64,000 nt of DNA from CALLCD01 sp039196965. Lineage in GTDB: Bacteria > Pseudomonadota > Alphaproteobacteria > Caulobacterales > Hyphomonadaceae. Numbering within the stretch: position 1 is the stretch's first letter; each line of letters starts with the position of its first letter. A model generated the notes under the pieces. The model made no database searches, was not told the origin of the DNA, and worked only from the letters and a program-made list of their open reading frames with translations. Shown piece after piece: positions 1 through 8,950 of the stretch. Location: contig JBCCUK010000011.1 of the NCBI GenBank assembly GCA_039196965.1, positions 49,499 through 113,498 on the forward strand. Reading direction: 5' to 3'. The translations under genes and the position numbers were made by a program.

Positions 1-1301
1 TTGCTATCATTGAAGACGCTAACGGAACCTCACTCGCTCAGGTGATCACAGTGAATCGTGACACCGTTTCGTTGCAGGTATTTTCAGGAACAAAGGGGAT
101 TTCTACGAAGGCGACTGTCAGCTTCCTCGGGCACCCTATGCAGATTGCATATTCGGAAAATATACTTGGCCGGGTCTTCGATGGGGCTGGCGGGACTATT
201 GATGGTGGCCCCGATCTTTCCATGGAGCGGAAAATCGATATTGGCGGACCTTCGGTTAATCCCGTCGAGCGGATCGTTCCGAAACGCATGATTAAAACCG
301 ATGTCCCTATGATCGATGTTTTTAATTCTCTGGTCGAAAGCCAGAAGATTCCAATATTTTCAGTATCGGGCGAGCCATTTAATCCGTTTCTTGCACGGAT
401 CGGTATTCAGGCCGATGCGGATATCGTCGTTTTTGGCGGTATGGGGCTAATCTTTGACGACTATCACACATTCCGGAAAACCTTTGAGGATTCAGGTCTT
501 TTCTCCCGAACTATCATGATCGTAAACCAGGCGTCAGATCCCATTGTCGAGCGGCTACTCGTTCCGGATCTCGTACTTGCGGTGGCCGAGCGCTTCGCCG
601 TTGAAGAGGGCAAGCGCGTGCTTGTCTTGATGACGGACATGACGGCCTATGCGGATGCGCTCAAAGAAGTCGGTATTTCGATGGAGCACGTGCCATCCAA
701 TCGTGGCTATATGGGCGATCTTTATTCGCAATTGGCACGCCGATACGAAAAGGCTTGCGATTTCGCGAAAGGCGGATCGGTCACGATACTATCGGTGACA
801 ACGATGCCTGGGGACGACATCACGCATCCGGTTCCGGATAATACCGGATATATAACAGAGGGGCAGTTCTACCTTCATGACGGCGTTATTGATCCTTTCG
901 GATCTTTGTCGCGGCTAAAGCAGAACGTTATTGGCAAAGTGACCCGAGAGGACCACAGCCAGATTATGAACACTATGGTTCGCTTCTACGCCGGCGGTCG
1001 CGATGCCGAGCAGAAACAGGCCATGGCTTTTGAGCTTTCAGAGTATGATGAGAAGCTCCTGAAATTCGCAGGGCTTTTCCGCGAGCGTTTCATGGATATC
1101 AATGTTTCCATGCCATTGAATGAAGCGCTTGATCTTAGCTGGCAGACGCTTTCCGAGTGCTTTGAGCCAGACGAACTATTAATGAAGCAAAACCTCGTTG
1201 AAAAGTATTTCCCTCGCAAGACTGTAGTTGAAATTGAAGAAGAGGGCGCAGAGCCTGAGGATGCAATGACCGAAAAGCAGATCGAGACCGTCGATGGCTA
1301 G
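1..1301 (+). CDS. ntpB: V/A-type ATPase subunit B (5'-truncated by window edge)
   Basis: Non-catalytic nucleotide-binding-like subunit of the peripheral V1/A1 hexamer, alternating with subunit A. The reading frame is open from base 3 through the window edge, with residues AIIEDANG upstream of the GTG at 42, so the gene starts outside and the GTG is internal. Recognisable B-subunit blocks are the beta-barrel-to-core region (LGRVFDGAG), IPIFSVSGEPFNPFLARIGIQA and the strand/helix region around VLVLMTDMTAYADALKEV. A Walker A P-loop is absent, as expected for B. The C-terminal tail is acidic. The stop overlaps the start of subunit D by 8 bases. Family call is firm; the missing N-terminus is about 30-40 residues by comparison with usual B length. 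Confidence 0.93.
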   Translation, partial: AIIEDANGTSLAQVITVNRDTVSLQVFSGTKGISTKATVSFLGHPMQIAYSENILGRVFDGAGGTIDGGPDLSMERKIDIGGPSVNPVERIVPKRMIKTDVPMIDVFNSLVESQKIPIFSVSGEPFNPFLARIGIQADADIVVFGGMGLIFDDYHTFRKTFEDSGLFSRTIMIVNQASDPIVERLLVPDLVLAVAERFAVEEGKRVLVLMTDMTAYADALKEVGISMEHVPSNRGYMGDLYSQLARRYEKACDFAKGGSVTILSVTTMPGDDITHPVPDNTGYITEGQFYLHDGVIDPFGSLSRLKQNVIGKVTREDHSQIMNTMVRFYAGGRDAEQKQAMAFELSEYDEKLLKFAGLFRERFMDINVSMPLNEALDLSWQTLSECFEPDELLMKQNLVEKYFPRKTVVEIEEEGAEPEDAMTEKQIETVDG

Positions 1302-1923
1302 ATTGCAGCTTAATAAATCCTCGCTCGCGCGGGAAACGGCAAGTCTCAAAGCCTATGAGCGGTTCTTGCCATCGCTCGATCTGAAGCGGCGGCAACTGAT
1401 GGCTGAAAGCGCCAAAGAGGTAAAGGCGCTCTCACAAACGAATGCTGAAATTGAGGATGTTGTGCGCGACATTGGTGCGGCGGTGCCTATGATGGCCAAT
1501 ACGGATATATCGCTGGATGGACTGGTAGTCGTGAAAGAGATTCAACAAGACTATCAGAATATTGTCGGGGTCAAGCTCCCCCAGCTTGGCGATGTGGTTG
1601 TTGTCAAGAAACCCTATGGGCGTTTGACAAAGCCCCATTGGGTCGACGTCGTTGCGGCGAAACTGGAACAGGCCATTATATTAAATCTACGGAAAGATAT
1701 TCAGTCCTTACGGGTCAGTTTATTAGAAGAGGCTGTCAAAATTGTGGCCCAGCGGGTCAACCTTTTTGAGAAGGTACTTATACCGAGGTCGAAGGAAAAT
1801 ATTAAGCGCATCAAAATCTATCTTTCAGATGAACAGGTCAGTGCTGTTGTGCGTTCGAAGATGGCAAAACGCAAGCGCGCTGCCATCGTAGATGGCCACT
1901 CATATGAGGGAGCTATGCCATGA
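1294..1923 (+). CDS. ntpD: V/A-type ATPase subunit D (central rotor shaft)
   Basis: 209-residue coiled-coil protein forming the rotor axle inside the A3B3 hexamer. The N-terminal helix (LNKSSLARETASLKAYERFLPSLDLKR) and the C-terminal basic helix (LFEKVLIPRSKENIKRIKIYL) match the two long antiparallel helices of the D family, with the usual KR-rich region before the end. ATG at 1294 lies inside the end of the B gene; the last four bases (ATGA) overlap the start of subunit I, so translation is probably coupled. Length fits the family (about 200-220). Confidence 0.93.
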   Translation: MARLQLNKSSLARETASLKAYERFLPSLDLKRRQLMAESAKEVKALSQTNAEIEDVVRDIGAAVPMMANTDISLDGLVVVKEIQQDYQNIVGVKLPQLGDVVVVKKPYGRLTKPHWVDVVAAKLEQAIILNLRKDIQSLRVSLLEEAVKIVAQRVNLFEKVLIPRSKENIKRIKIYLSDEQVSAVVRSKMAKRKRAAIVDGHSYEGAMP

Positions 1924-3761
1924 GCATTGCGCCTCTAAGCCGCGTCACGGTCCTGGGCAGGGTTGCCGACAGAGACAGACTGCTCGATGGGCTGCAGGAG
2001 CTCGGCTGCCTGCATTTAACGCCGATCGCGAAAGAGGATAGTCGCTCACCTGCCTTTGATGGCGACATCGCACCTGAAGGCGGAACCGCAATTGCGAATG
2101 CCCGGAAGGCTTTGAAATTTCTTCAGCGTGCGCCGTACGTCCGGAGGCAGGTTTCCCTATCCAATGATTTTGTCCTCGATCGGTTCGTGGAGAAAGTCTT
2201 GGCGGTCAAAAAAGCACTGCGACAGCTCAGGGATAAACGTGATTTTCTGGCCGCCCGCCTCGCAAGCCTCGAAAGCTGGGGCGAAATCGATTTCCCTTAT
2301 GAGGGACCTCCGGGCGGTCAACGACTTTGGTTCTACGAGCTACCCCTTCGTCAGCGGTCAGCGCTTGAAAACATCGATCTGCCTTGGTTCATCGCAGGGA
2401 CAGATCTCAAGACTGCTTACACCGTAGTAATCGCACCCGATGAACCGTCTGCAGATATGTTACCCGTCCAAAGGACACATTTGGGAGCGTCAACGCTGTC
2501 GCAACTGCGCCGGAACATCCGTGATGTGGAAATCGAGATCGACGATTCAGTTGCTGATCGTGTGGCGCTGACCAGATACATGGGATTGCTGACAACCCAT
2601 TTATATCAGGCCGAGAACGCTGTTGGCCTTCGCGAAGCGCGGCAGGCTGGCTATGAAGACGAGTTTCTTGCCGCACTTCAAGGCTGGGCACCAAATGACC
2701 GCTTGAATGAGATTGGTGAGTTCGCTCGCGAAAATGGTTTGGCCATCTCGCTTGAGGCACCAAGCTCCACAGACATGCCGCCGACACTCCTGCGTCAGCC
2801 AGAAAAGCGCCGGGCTGGCGTTGACCTTTCACTTTTCTACCAGGTGCCAGGTTATCAGTCCTGGGACCCTTCAGGCTTATTACTGATTTCTTTCACCTGC
2901 TTTTTCGCCATGATCATGGCTGACGCCGGATATGGTTTGGTCCTAGCGGCGGCACTGGCATTTGCATGGCGAAGGCTTGGGCGCAGTTCTCGTGGTACCT
3001 CCTATCGGCGCTTGGGGTTGGGACTCGTTTCGGCGACCGTTCTTTATGGTATAATTATAGGCAGCTACTTTGGAACATCGCCGCCTGAAACGAGTATTCT
3101 CCAACAGTTTAAATTATTAGCGGTCGATGATTTCGATGTGATGATGCGCTTGTCGATCGGGGTTGGCGTGGTGCATGTTGTAATTGCCAACTTTATGGCG
3201 ATGCGGGTGAATTGGGGCAGGCCCATCGTCTTCGCGAAATCGGGCTGGATTCTGGCCTGTCTAAGTGGCTATGGTCTCTATCTCGGATCTTCAGATCCGC
3301 TAATTGCTAGCGCCTCTCAGGGCGGGCTCGCTTTCAGCGCTGTTCTAATACTCCTGTTTTCAAGCAATGAGACGGCCACAACTCTTAAGGGGCAGGTGCA
3401 ACGCGTGCTGAAGGGCGCAAGTGCCCTTGCCGGTGCGATGACCGCATTCGGTGACGTATTAAGTTATATGAGGCTGTTTGCGCTCGGATTGGCCAGTGCT
3501 TCGCTGGCAACAACATTCAATCAATTGGCAATGGATGCGCATTCGGCGTTGCCTGGTCTCGGACTATTGGCGGCTGTGCTCATCTTGATCGTCGGTCACG
3601 CTTTGAACTTTGCTTTGGCAATTATCAGCGGCGTGGTTCACGGATTACGTCTTAATTATATCGAGTTTTTTAAATGGGGCTTCGATGGCGAGGGAATGGC
3701 TTTTAAACCTTTTCGGAAAAAGCGCATGGAATTGGAAATTGATCAGCAGGTATCATCATGA
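1920..3761 (+). CDS. ntpI: V/A-type ATPase subunit I (a-type stator with ion half-channels)
   Basis: 613-residue membrane stator subunit that carries the ion path against the proteolipid ring. The N-terminal half (about 1-310) is soluble and helical and begins with the family pattern APLSRVTVLG...LLDGLQELGCLHL; the C-terminal half (about 320-600) has around seven or eight hydrophobic segments. The conserved block FGDVLSYMRLFALGLASASLA near residue 510 carries the essential arginine (MRLF), and GHALNFALAIISGVVHGLRLNYIEFF follows, as in other I/a subunits. Somewhat shorter than typical (about 640-660). It overlaps D and K by four bases at each end. Confidence 0.93.
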   Translation: MSIAPLSRVTVLGRVADRDRLLDGLQELGCLHLTPIAKEDSRSPAFDGDIAPEGGTAIANARKALKFLQRAPYVRRQVSLSNDFVLDRFVEKVLAVKKALRQLRDKRDFLAARLASLESWGEIDFPYEGPPGGQRLWFYELPLRQRSALENIDLPWFIAGTDLKTAYTVVIAPDEPSADMLPVQRTHLGASTLSQLRRNIRDVEIEIDDSVADRVALTRYMGLLTTHLYQAENAVGLREARQAGYEDEFLAALQGWAPNDRLNEIGEFARENGLAISLEAPSSTDMPPTLLRQPEKRRAGVDLSLFYQVPGYQSWDPSGLLLISFTCFFAMIMADAGYGLVLAAALAFAWRRLGRSSRGTSYRRLGLGLVSATVLYGIIIGSYFGTSPPETSILQQFKLLAVDDFDVMMRLSIGVGVVHVVIANFMAMRVNWGRPIVFAKSGWILACLSGYGLYLGSSDPLIASASQGGLAFSAVLILLFSSNETATTLKGQVQRVLKGASALAGAMTAFGDVLSYMRLFALGLASASLATTFNQLAMDAHSALPGLGLLAAVLILIVGHALNFALAIISGVVHGLRLNYIEFFKWGFDGEGMAFKPFRKKRMELEIDQQVSS

Positions 3762-4210
3762 ATGAATTTTTATTGACCCTCGGTTGGACGGGTATTTACG
3801 CACCTGTGGCTCTGGGTGCGGTCGGAAGCGGAATGGGATGTGCTATCGCGGGAGCGGCAAGTGTCGGGGCGATGCTCGATACAGAAGGCGGTTATGGCCG
3901 CTATGTTGGCATGTCAATTCTGCCGTCAACACTTGTGATTTACGGGATCGTTATGATGTTCACGCTCAATCGGCCCGTCACGCCAGATAATTCGGGTGCG
4001 CTATTTGCCATAGGTTTGTTGTCCGGAATTGCTTTTCTTTATGTCGGGATATGGCAAGGAAAAGCCTGCGCCTCAGCTATTGTTGCTGCGAAAGATAAAC
4101 CGGAGATTTTCGGTATCTCGCTTGCGCCAGCAGCGATTATCGAAGGGTTTGCCGTATTCGCTTTTGTTTTCGCGCTGGTTGCGGCGGGCGGAATTCCTGC
4201 AGTGACCTAG
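3758..4210 (+). CDS. ntpK: V/A-type ATPase subunit K (proteolipid c-ring)
   Basis: 150-residue four-helix (double-hairpin) proteolipid forming the rotor ring. The only membrane carboxylate visible is Glu129 in the fourth helix (AAIIEGFAVFAF), so one ion site per double hairpin, as in the Enterococcus-type K subunit. Aligning by eye with that Na+-binding K, the helix-2 motif LPGTQ is here LPSTL (residues 55-59), so the Gln ligand is replaced by Leu, while the helix-3 Gln is kept (GIWQGK, Gln100). This favours H+ or weak Na+ selectivity, but only as inference. Overlaps the I gene by ATGA; the E gene follows after 14 bases. Confidence 0.93.
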   Translation: MNEFLLTLGWTGIYAPVALGAVGSGMGCAIAGAASVGAMLDTEGGYGRYVGMSILPSTLVIYGIVMMFTLNRPVTPDNSGALFAIGLLSGIAFLYVGIWQGKACASAIVAAKDKPEIFGISLAPAAIIEGFAVFAFVFALVAAGGIPAVT

Positions 4211-4224
4211 AGGAATGTTTCACC

Positions 4225-4914
4225 ATGAATAAAGCTTCAACCATCCAAACCGAAATGTCATCCGGTATAAATGAGCTTATCGACAGGTTGCGAAAGGACG
4301 GCGTGGCCAAAGGCGAGGAGGACGCAGCGGCGATTGTTAGGCAGGCAAAAGCAGAAGCAGCTGCCATTCGCGCCTCGGCGCAGGACGATGCGCAGTTGAC
4401 GCGTGACACCGCTCGCAAGGAAGCCGACGCTTTTCGTCAGGCCGGGGAGGAAGCGTTAAGTGTAGCATTTCGCGATGCGATACTCACATTAAAAACCGAA
4501 CTCGCCGATCGTTTCAGGACGGATGTTGACCGGCTCGTTTCCCACGAAATGAAAGATCCGGAGTTTTTGCGCAGGATCATTCTTGAACTGGTCGGTCAAG
4601 TGCGCCCGCATGTCGAAACGGATGGTCCAGTAGAGGTGATCGTTCCGCGAGTGGCAATTGGGCTCGACGAGTTGCGGGATAATCTCGATGAACTTGATAA
4701 AGGTCCTCTCACGGAGTTTGTGAGAGGTGTGACGGGGGACTTACTACGAGATGGTATCACTCTGACGCAATCTGATGATGTCACCGCCGGTGCCCGTATT
4801 TATATCGAAGAGGATGAGGTTACCGTAGACCTCTCCGCTCAGGCCGTATCCGGTATGTTGTCCCAGCACCTTCAACCACGCTTTCGGGCGATACTGGAAG
4901 GTGTCGTCAAGTGA
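4225..4914 (+). CDS. ntpE: V/A-type ATPase subunit E (peripheral stalk)
   Basis: 229-residue peripheral-stalk subunit. The N-terminal part (about 10-90) is an Ala/Glu/Arg/Lys-rich straight helix (AAAIVRQAKAEAAAIRASA) and the C-terminal part a mixed domain that would cap the A/B hexamer, which is the E-subunit architecture. The start ATG follows GAGGAATGTTTCACC, giving a good ribosome site. No separate subunit G gene, its normal coiled-coil partner, is visible beside it. The DUF2764-like gene starts within 25 bases downstream. Confidence 0.85.
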   Translation: MNKASTIQTEMSSGINELIDRLRKDGVAKGEEDAAAIVRQAKAEAAAIRASAQDDAQLTRDTARKEADAFRQAGEEALSVAFRDAILTLKTELADRFRTDVDRLVSHEMKDPEFLRRIILELVGQVRPHVETDGPVEVIVPRVAIGLDELRDNLDELDKGPLTEFVRGVTGDLLRDGITLTQSDDVTAGARIYIEEDEVTVDLSAQAVSGMLSQHLQPRFRAILEGVVK

Positions 4915-4938
4915 TGCGCTATAGTGGATCTGGTGCCC

Positions 4939-5649
4939 ATGTCGCGGTATGAGAAATATACGACATTGATGGCCAGCCTGCCGCATCCGGGGCCACTCTT
5001 TGCCGAAAAACAGACCCCCATTTCGCGCCTCCAGCTCGACAGGAGGCTTCGTCAGCTCTCGGACGAAGACGCAGCTCTGCTCAATGCAATCGAGCAGGCG
5101 CTGGAGTGGCGATATCTGGATACAGATAATGATGCAAGCGTAGTGAAGCGGGTTCGCCGCGCCCTTGCGCTAACCGATAGCTCAGCGCTCCAGGCGCTTA
5201 TCAAGCGCCGGATGGAAATCAAAACATGTATTTCTGCCCTCCGGAGGCGCGCTGCCGGTGAAGGTGCTCCATCCGCCCAGGAAGTATGGGGTTATGGGGC
5301 TTTACAAAACCAAATCGTCACGAATTGGACTTCCCAGACCTTTAATCTTGATCGTCTTTTTCCATGGCTGAAAGAAGCCTCTAGATTGATCGACGAGGGT
5401 GATGCCTATGCCTTGGAACAACTCATTCTTGAGGTTAGCTACCGCGACTTATGCCGCCGCGCAGGTCTTCACCAATTCGATATTGAGGCCGTCATTATAT
5501 ATGTTCTGAAATGGAGCGTGATGGATGTGTGGAGCCGAAATAATAGCGAGGCAGCATCACGGCGCTTTAGCGACCTTCTAAACGCCAGCCTTACCGCAAC
5601 CGATTATCCCGCGAAATCAGATATCCAGCCCGTTGGAGCGACAGCATGA
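4939..5649 (+). CDS. DUF2764-like protein of the V/A-ATPase operon
   Basis: About 236 residues, no signal peptide and no membrane segment. Its place between subunit E and subunit A, and the opening (Y..YTTLMASLPHPGPLF), fit the DUF2764 family found at this same position in chlamydial, Bacteroidetes and spirochaete V-ATPase operons. The rest is helical and charged (LRQLSDEDAALLNAIEQALEWRYLDTD; RIDEGDAYALEQLILEVSYRDLCRRAG-like helices). I infer that it replaces subunit C (the rotor-to-ring adaptor), because no C gene is seen; this is not proven. ATG at 4939 is preferred to the GTG at 4924 since family members begin just before the LP motif. Its end overlaps subunit A by ATGA. Confidence 0.7.
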   Translation: MSRYEKYTTLMASLPHPGPLFAEKQTPISRLQLDRRLRQLSDEDAALLNAIEQALEWRYLDTDNDASVVKRVRRALALTDSSALQALIKRRMEIKTCISALRRRAAGEGAPSAQEVWGYGALQNQIVTNWTSQTFNLDRLFPWLKEASRLIDEGDAYALEQLILEVSYRDLCRRAGLHQFDIEAVIIYVLKWSVMDVWSRNNSEAASRRFSDLLNASLTATDYPAKSDIQPVGATA

Positions 5650-7517
5650 GCACAATGATGAGTGAAGTCCCCGCAAAAAGGCCGGACGCTGGAGCTGGGA
5701 ACCCGACAAAGGAAGCGAAGGCTTGGATTGTCGCCGTTCAGGACGACTTGGTCGAAATCGAGGTCGCGTCCATGCCGGATGGCACAGCTGGCCGCCTCGT
5801 CAAGAATGAGGTGATCTATATCTTGCCGTCTCGGCTTGGCGCGGACGGACGGCAGGAACGTTTGAAGGCTGAAATTTTGCGTGTGCGTGGGAAATTTGCC
5901 GATGCTCAGGTTTATGAAAGTACGCAAGGCGTCGCTGTTGGTGATCCAGTCGAGCAGTCAGGCGAGATGTTATCAGTCACATTAGGGCCTGGTCTACTCG
6001 GTCGTGTTTATGACGGGCTGCAGGCACCGCTTGCTTCACTTGCCGAACAATATGGTATTTTTCTACCGCGTGGGGCCGATGTTGATCCGCTGGACCGGGC
6101 AGAAAAATGGTCTTTTACGCCGTCTGCGAAAATCGGTGACAGGGTTTCAGCAGGAGATACTTTGGGTGTGGTTCCCGAAGGCCGCTTCACACATAAAATC
6201 ATGGTGCCGTTTGACTGGCATGGAGAATTCACCGTGTCGTGGATACGTGAAGATGCCGTGAAAGGTCACGAGACCGTGGCGCGTGTGACGGATCTTGATG
6301 GCAATGAGCGCGATGTAAAGCTATTTCAGAAATGGCCTGTGCGACGCCCGCTGAACAGGCTGATGTTGAAGACAGGTCAATCTCGCAGAAATTTTCCGAG
6401 CAAGCCAATGTCGACCACCCAGCGGCTTATCGACACCTTCTTTCCCATCGCGCAGGGAGGGGCGGCTTGTATCCCCGGCCCGTTCGGAGCGGGAAAGACG
6501 GTGCTTCAAAATCTGATCTCGAGATTTTCCTCCGTCGATATTGTTATCGTCGTGGCGTGCGGTGAACGCGCCGGTGAAGTCGTTGAAACGATCAATGAAT
6601 TTCCGAAACAGGTTGATCCTGTGTCCGGTGGCAGTTTGATGGATCGGACCATTATCGTCTGTAACACTTCGTCCATGCCCGTGGCAGCTCGGGAGGCCTC
6701 TATATATACGGGGGTGACCCTCGGAGAATATTATCGTCAGATGGGACTTGGCGTTTTGTTGATCGCCGATTCAACTTCGCGGTGGGCTCAAGCTATGCGG
6801 GAGACATCCGGTCGTCTGGAAGAAATTCCGGGTGAGGAAGGTTTTCCGGCCTATTTGGAATCGAGCATTAAAAGCGTCTATGAACGCGCGGGACTTGTCG
6901 AAACGAATGATGGTTCCGAGGGCAGCCTGACGATCATTGGAACGGTTTCACCGGCTGGCGGCAATTTCGATGAACCTGTTACCCAGGCGACATTGTCGAC
7001 CGTGAAGTGCTTTCTGGGGTTATCATCAGCACGGGCCTATAAGAGATTTTATCCGGCTGTTGATCCTTTGATGTCGTGGTCGCGCTATCTCGATCAACTG
7101 CGCCCTTGGTATGAAGAAAACCTGGGGGCCGGCTGGGTAGATCGTGTCTTGGAAATGACGGAAATACTGCGCGATGGCGATAGTGTTCAACAAATGATGC
7201 AGGTGACAGGCGAAGAGGGTGTGACAACGGACGATTTTGTTACGCACCAAAAGGCGCTTCTGCTTGATATGGTCTATCTTCAGCAGGACGCCTTTGATGC
7301 CGTCGATGCATCTGCGCCTATGGAGCGACAGAAGCTGGTTTTCGACATGCTATATAAGGCCACTGTTCGGAATTATAACTTTGCCTCGAAAGGTGAAGCC
7401 CGCGAGTATTTTGTAAAGCTGACCGGGCTTTGGAAGAACTTTAATTATTCGGCACCTGGCTCTCCGGACTACAAAAATCTACTTGACGAAATTGAGCGGA
7501 TAACGGCGTCGGCATAA
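5646..7517 (+). CDS. ntpA: V/A-type ATPase subunit A (catalytic)
   Basis: 623-residue catalytic subunit hydrolysing or making ATP in the A3B3 head. The P-loop GPFGAGKT is at residues 278-285; further marks are the non-homologous region typical of V/A subunit A (FTHKIMVPFDWHGEFTVSWI, about 175-195), VVACGERAGEVVE, LLIADSTSRWAQAMRE and the C-terminal ARAYKRFYPAVDPLMSWSRYLDQL. The first about 25 residues are a low-complexity extension. It is the last gene of the operon here, after the DUF2764-like gene, so A and B are separated by four genes whereas they are usually adjacent. No clear terminator was found after it. Confidence 0.95.
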   Translation: MSTMMSEVPAKRPDAGAGNPTKEAKAWIVAVQDDLVEIEVASMPDGTAGRLVKNEVIYILPSRLGADGRQERLKAEILRVRGKFADAQVYESTQGVAVGDPVEQSGEMLSVTLGPGLLGRVYDGLQAPLASLAEQYGIFLPRGADVDPLDRAEKWSFTPSAKIGDRVSAGDTLGVVPEGRFTHKIMVPFDWHGEFTVSWIREDAVKGHETVARVTDLDGNERDVKLFQKWPVRRPLNRLMLKTGQSRRNFPSKPMSTTQRLIDTFFPIAQGGAACIPGPFGAGKTVLQNLISRFSSVDIVIVVACGERAGEVVETINEFPKQVDPVSGGSLMDRTIIVCNTSSMPVAAREASIYTGVTLGEYYRQMGLGVLLIADSTSRWAQAMRETSGRLEEIPGEEGFPAYLESSIKSVYERAGLVETNDGSEGSLTIIGTVSPAGGNFDEPVTQATLSTVKCFLGLSSARAYKRFYPAVDPLMSWSRYLDQLRPWYEENLGAGWVDRVLEMTEILRDGDSVQQMMQVTGEEGVTTDDFVTHQKALLLDMVYLQQDAFDAVDASAPMERQKLVFDMLYKATVRNYNFASKGEAREYFVKLTGLWKNFNYSAPGSPDYKNLLDEIERITASA

Positions 7518-7865
7518 ATAAGGCCGCCAATGACGCCGAGCTGAAAGCGGTATGTTGGTGTGAGCCAACCGTCATCGATGAGTACTTTGTAGTGCTCAGT
7601 TTCCCTAGGCTGAGCTGTATCGTCACTTGACTGTAACTTTGGATTGATTTCGGTCAATTTGACTATCTGATAGTGCAATCAGCATTGGGGACGTAAATGA
7701 TGATGCCAGACATATTGGCAATGCTGTCTTTCGGTTCGAAGATAGCTCTTGGTGAGCATAGCAAAACCTTATCTCTTGAATTAAGAGCCATTACACGATT
7801 TTATCCCCAAATCGCGCGGCAAAATCCGGCAGCCCAGGCGGCCCGGTGCTCCTGAAGGGTGAAAT
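7518..7865. other. intergenic stretch, V/A-ATPase to efflux operon
   Basis: No convincing gene. It contains a short imperfect hairpin (GCTCAG/CTGAGC around 7594-7615) without a T-run, and a 69-residue leftward open frame (7469-7678) that overlaps the end of the ATPase gene and has no ribosome site. It probably holds the promoter of the efflux operon, for which I could not fix a -35/-10 pair. Confidence 0.5.
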
Positions 7866-8939
7866 ATGCATAGAAATAGCTGGGCTTGGTCCGGTCTGCT
7901 GTCGTCAGTACTGGTTTTTTCAGCTTGTTCGGAGGATCAGGCGGAAGATATGCCTTCGGCGATACGTCCCGCCAAACTGATCGAAATCGCCGCCACGGAT
8001 AATGTGCGAAGCCTCTCTTTCCCGGCGATTGTCGAAGCTAGCAGCTCAGTGAATCTGACGTTTCAGGTTAGCGGTCTCATTGAGGATGTTGCGGTTACAG
8101 AGGGCGATGATGTTGTGAACGGGCAGGTTATTGCCCGGCTTGATCAGCGCGATTTCCGCAACAATCTGGCCACGATGCAAGCCCAGTATAACTCTGCTCA
8201 ATCTGAGTTTGAGCGCGCAGAAAGGCTGTTAAATCAAGATGCTATATCTCGCAGCGTTTATGAGCAACGCCAGTCCCAGCGAGATGTGGCAAGGGCAAAT
8301 CTCGACAGCGCACGCAAGGCTTTGGAAGACACCGTATTGCGTTCACCGTTTGATGGCGTTGTCGCAGTTGTACAGGCCGTCGATTTCCAGAACATTGCAG
8401 CCCAGCAGGATGTGGTGACATTACAGACAACCGGGGCTGCCGAAGCGGTAGTGCAGATTCCTGCGACCCTCGTGGCCAATTCTGGGCGGGTAGAGCCAAT
8501 TGAAACGGCGCTCTTACTTGATGCGGCACCGGATCAGCGACTGGCAGCCGAGTTCTACTCATCTACCGGTCAGGCCGACACCCAGACACAGACCTTCGAG
8601 GTACGCTTCGCCTTTATGCCGCCAGAAGACCTCTTGGTCCTGCCAGGTATGACTGGAACGATCGAGTCCAGCCTGCTCATCGCCGCGGAGGATGGCACCA
8701 CTGATCAAATTTTGGTGCCGCTCAGTTCGATTGTTGCTGAAGGTGGACAAACATTTGTCTGGCTTGTCGACACAGAGACGATGACCGTTTCGCGCCAGGC
8801 TATCACGGTCGACGAAGGCAATGAGGGGATTGGCGAGGGAATAGGGGTTACGAACGGTTTGTCGCCGGGTGACATTATTGTCGGAGCAGGTTCAGCCTTC
8901 TTGCATGAGGGAATGCAAGTCAGACGATTTGAGCAGTAG
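7866..8939 (+). CDS. RND efflux periplasmic adaptor (membrane fusion lipoprotein)
   Basis: 357-residue periplasmic adaptor linking the RND pump to the outer-membrane channel. A lipoprotein signal ends at FSAC (Cys21). Barrel-sandwich halves flank a helical hairpin: FPAIVEASSSVNLTFQVSGLIEDVAVTEGD-type lipoyl segment near 50-90, coiled hairpin about 105-150 (AQYNSAQSEFERAERLLNQDAIS), second lipoyl half LRSPFDGVVA near 160, then beta-barrel. Starts ATG 7866 after GAAGGGTGAAAT. RND gene begins 11 bases after the stop, so one operon. Substrate unknown. Confidence 0.9.
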   Translation: MHRNSWAWSGLLSSVLVFSACSEDQAEDMPSAIRPAKLIEIAATDNVRSLSFPAIVEASSSVNLTFQVSGLIEDVAVTEGDDVVNGQVIARLDQRDFRNNLATMQAQYNSAQSEFERAERLLNQDAISRSVYEQRQSQRDVARANLDSARKALEDTVLRSPFDGVVAVVQAVDFQNIAAQQDVVTLQTTGAAEAVVQIPATLVANSGRVEPIETALLLDAAPDQRLAAEFYSSTGQADTQTQTFEVRFAFMPPEDLLVLPGMTGTIESSLLIAAEDGTTDQILVPLSSIVAEGGQTFVWLVDTETMTVSRQAITVDEGNEGIGEGIGVTNGLSPGDIIVGAGSAFLHEGMQVRRFEQ

Positions 8940-8950
8940 GTACACTTCAC

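Noticed and set aside
42..1301. GTG at 42 as the start of the subunit B gene
   Set aside because: The frame is open upstream with B-like residues to the window edge, so the GTG is internal.
7469..7678. 69-residue minus-strand frame after the V/A-ATPase gene
   Set aside because: Overlaps the end of subunit A, no ribosome site, no domain recognised.
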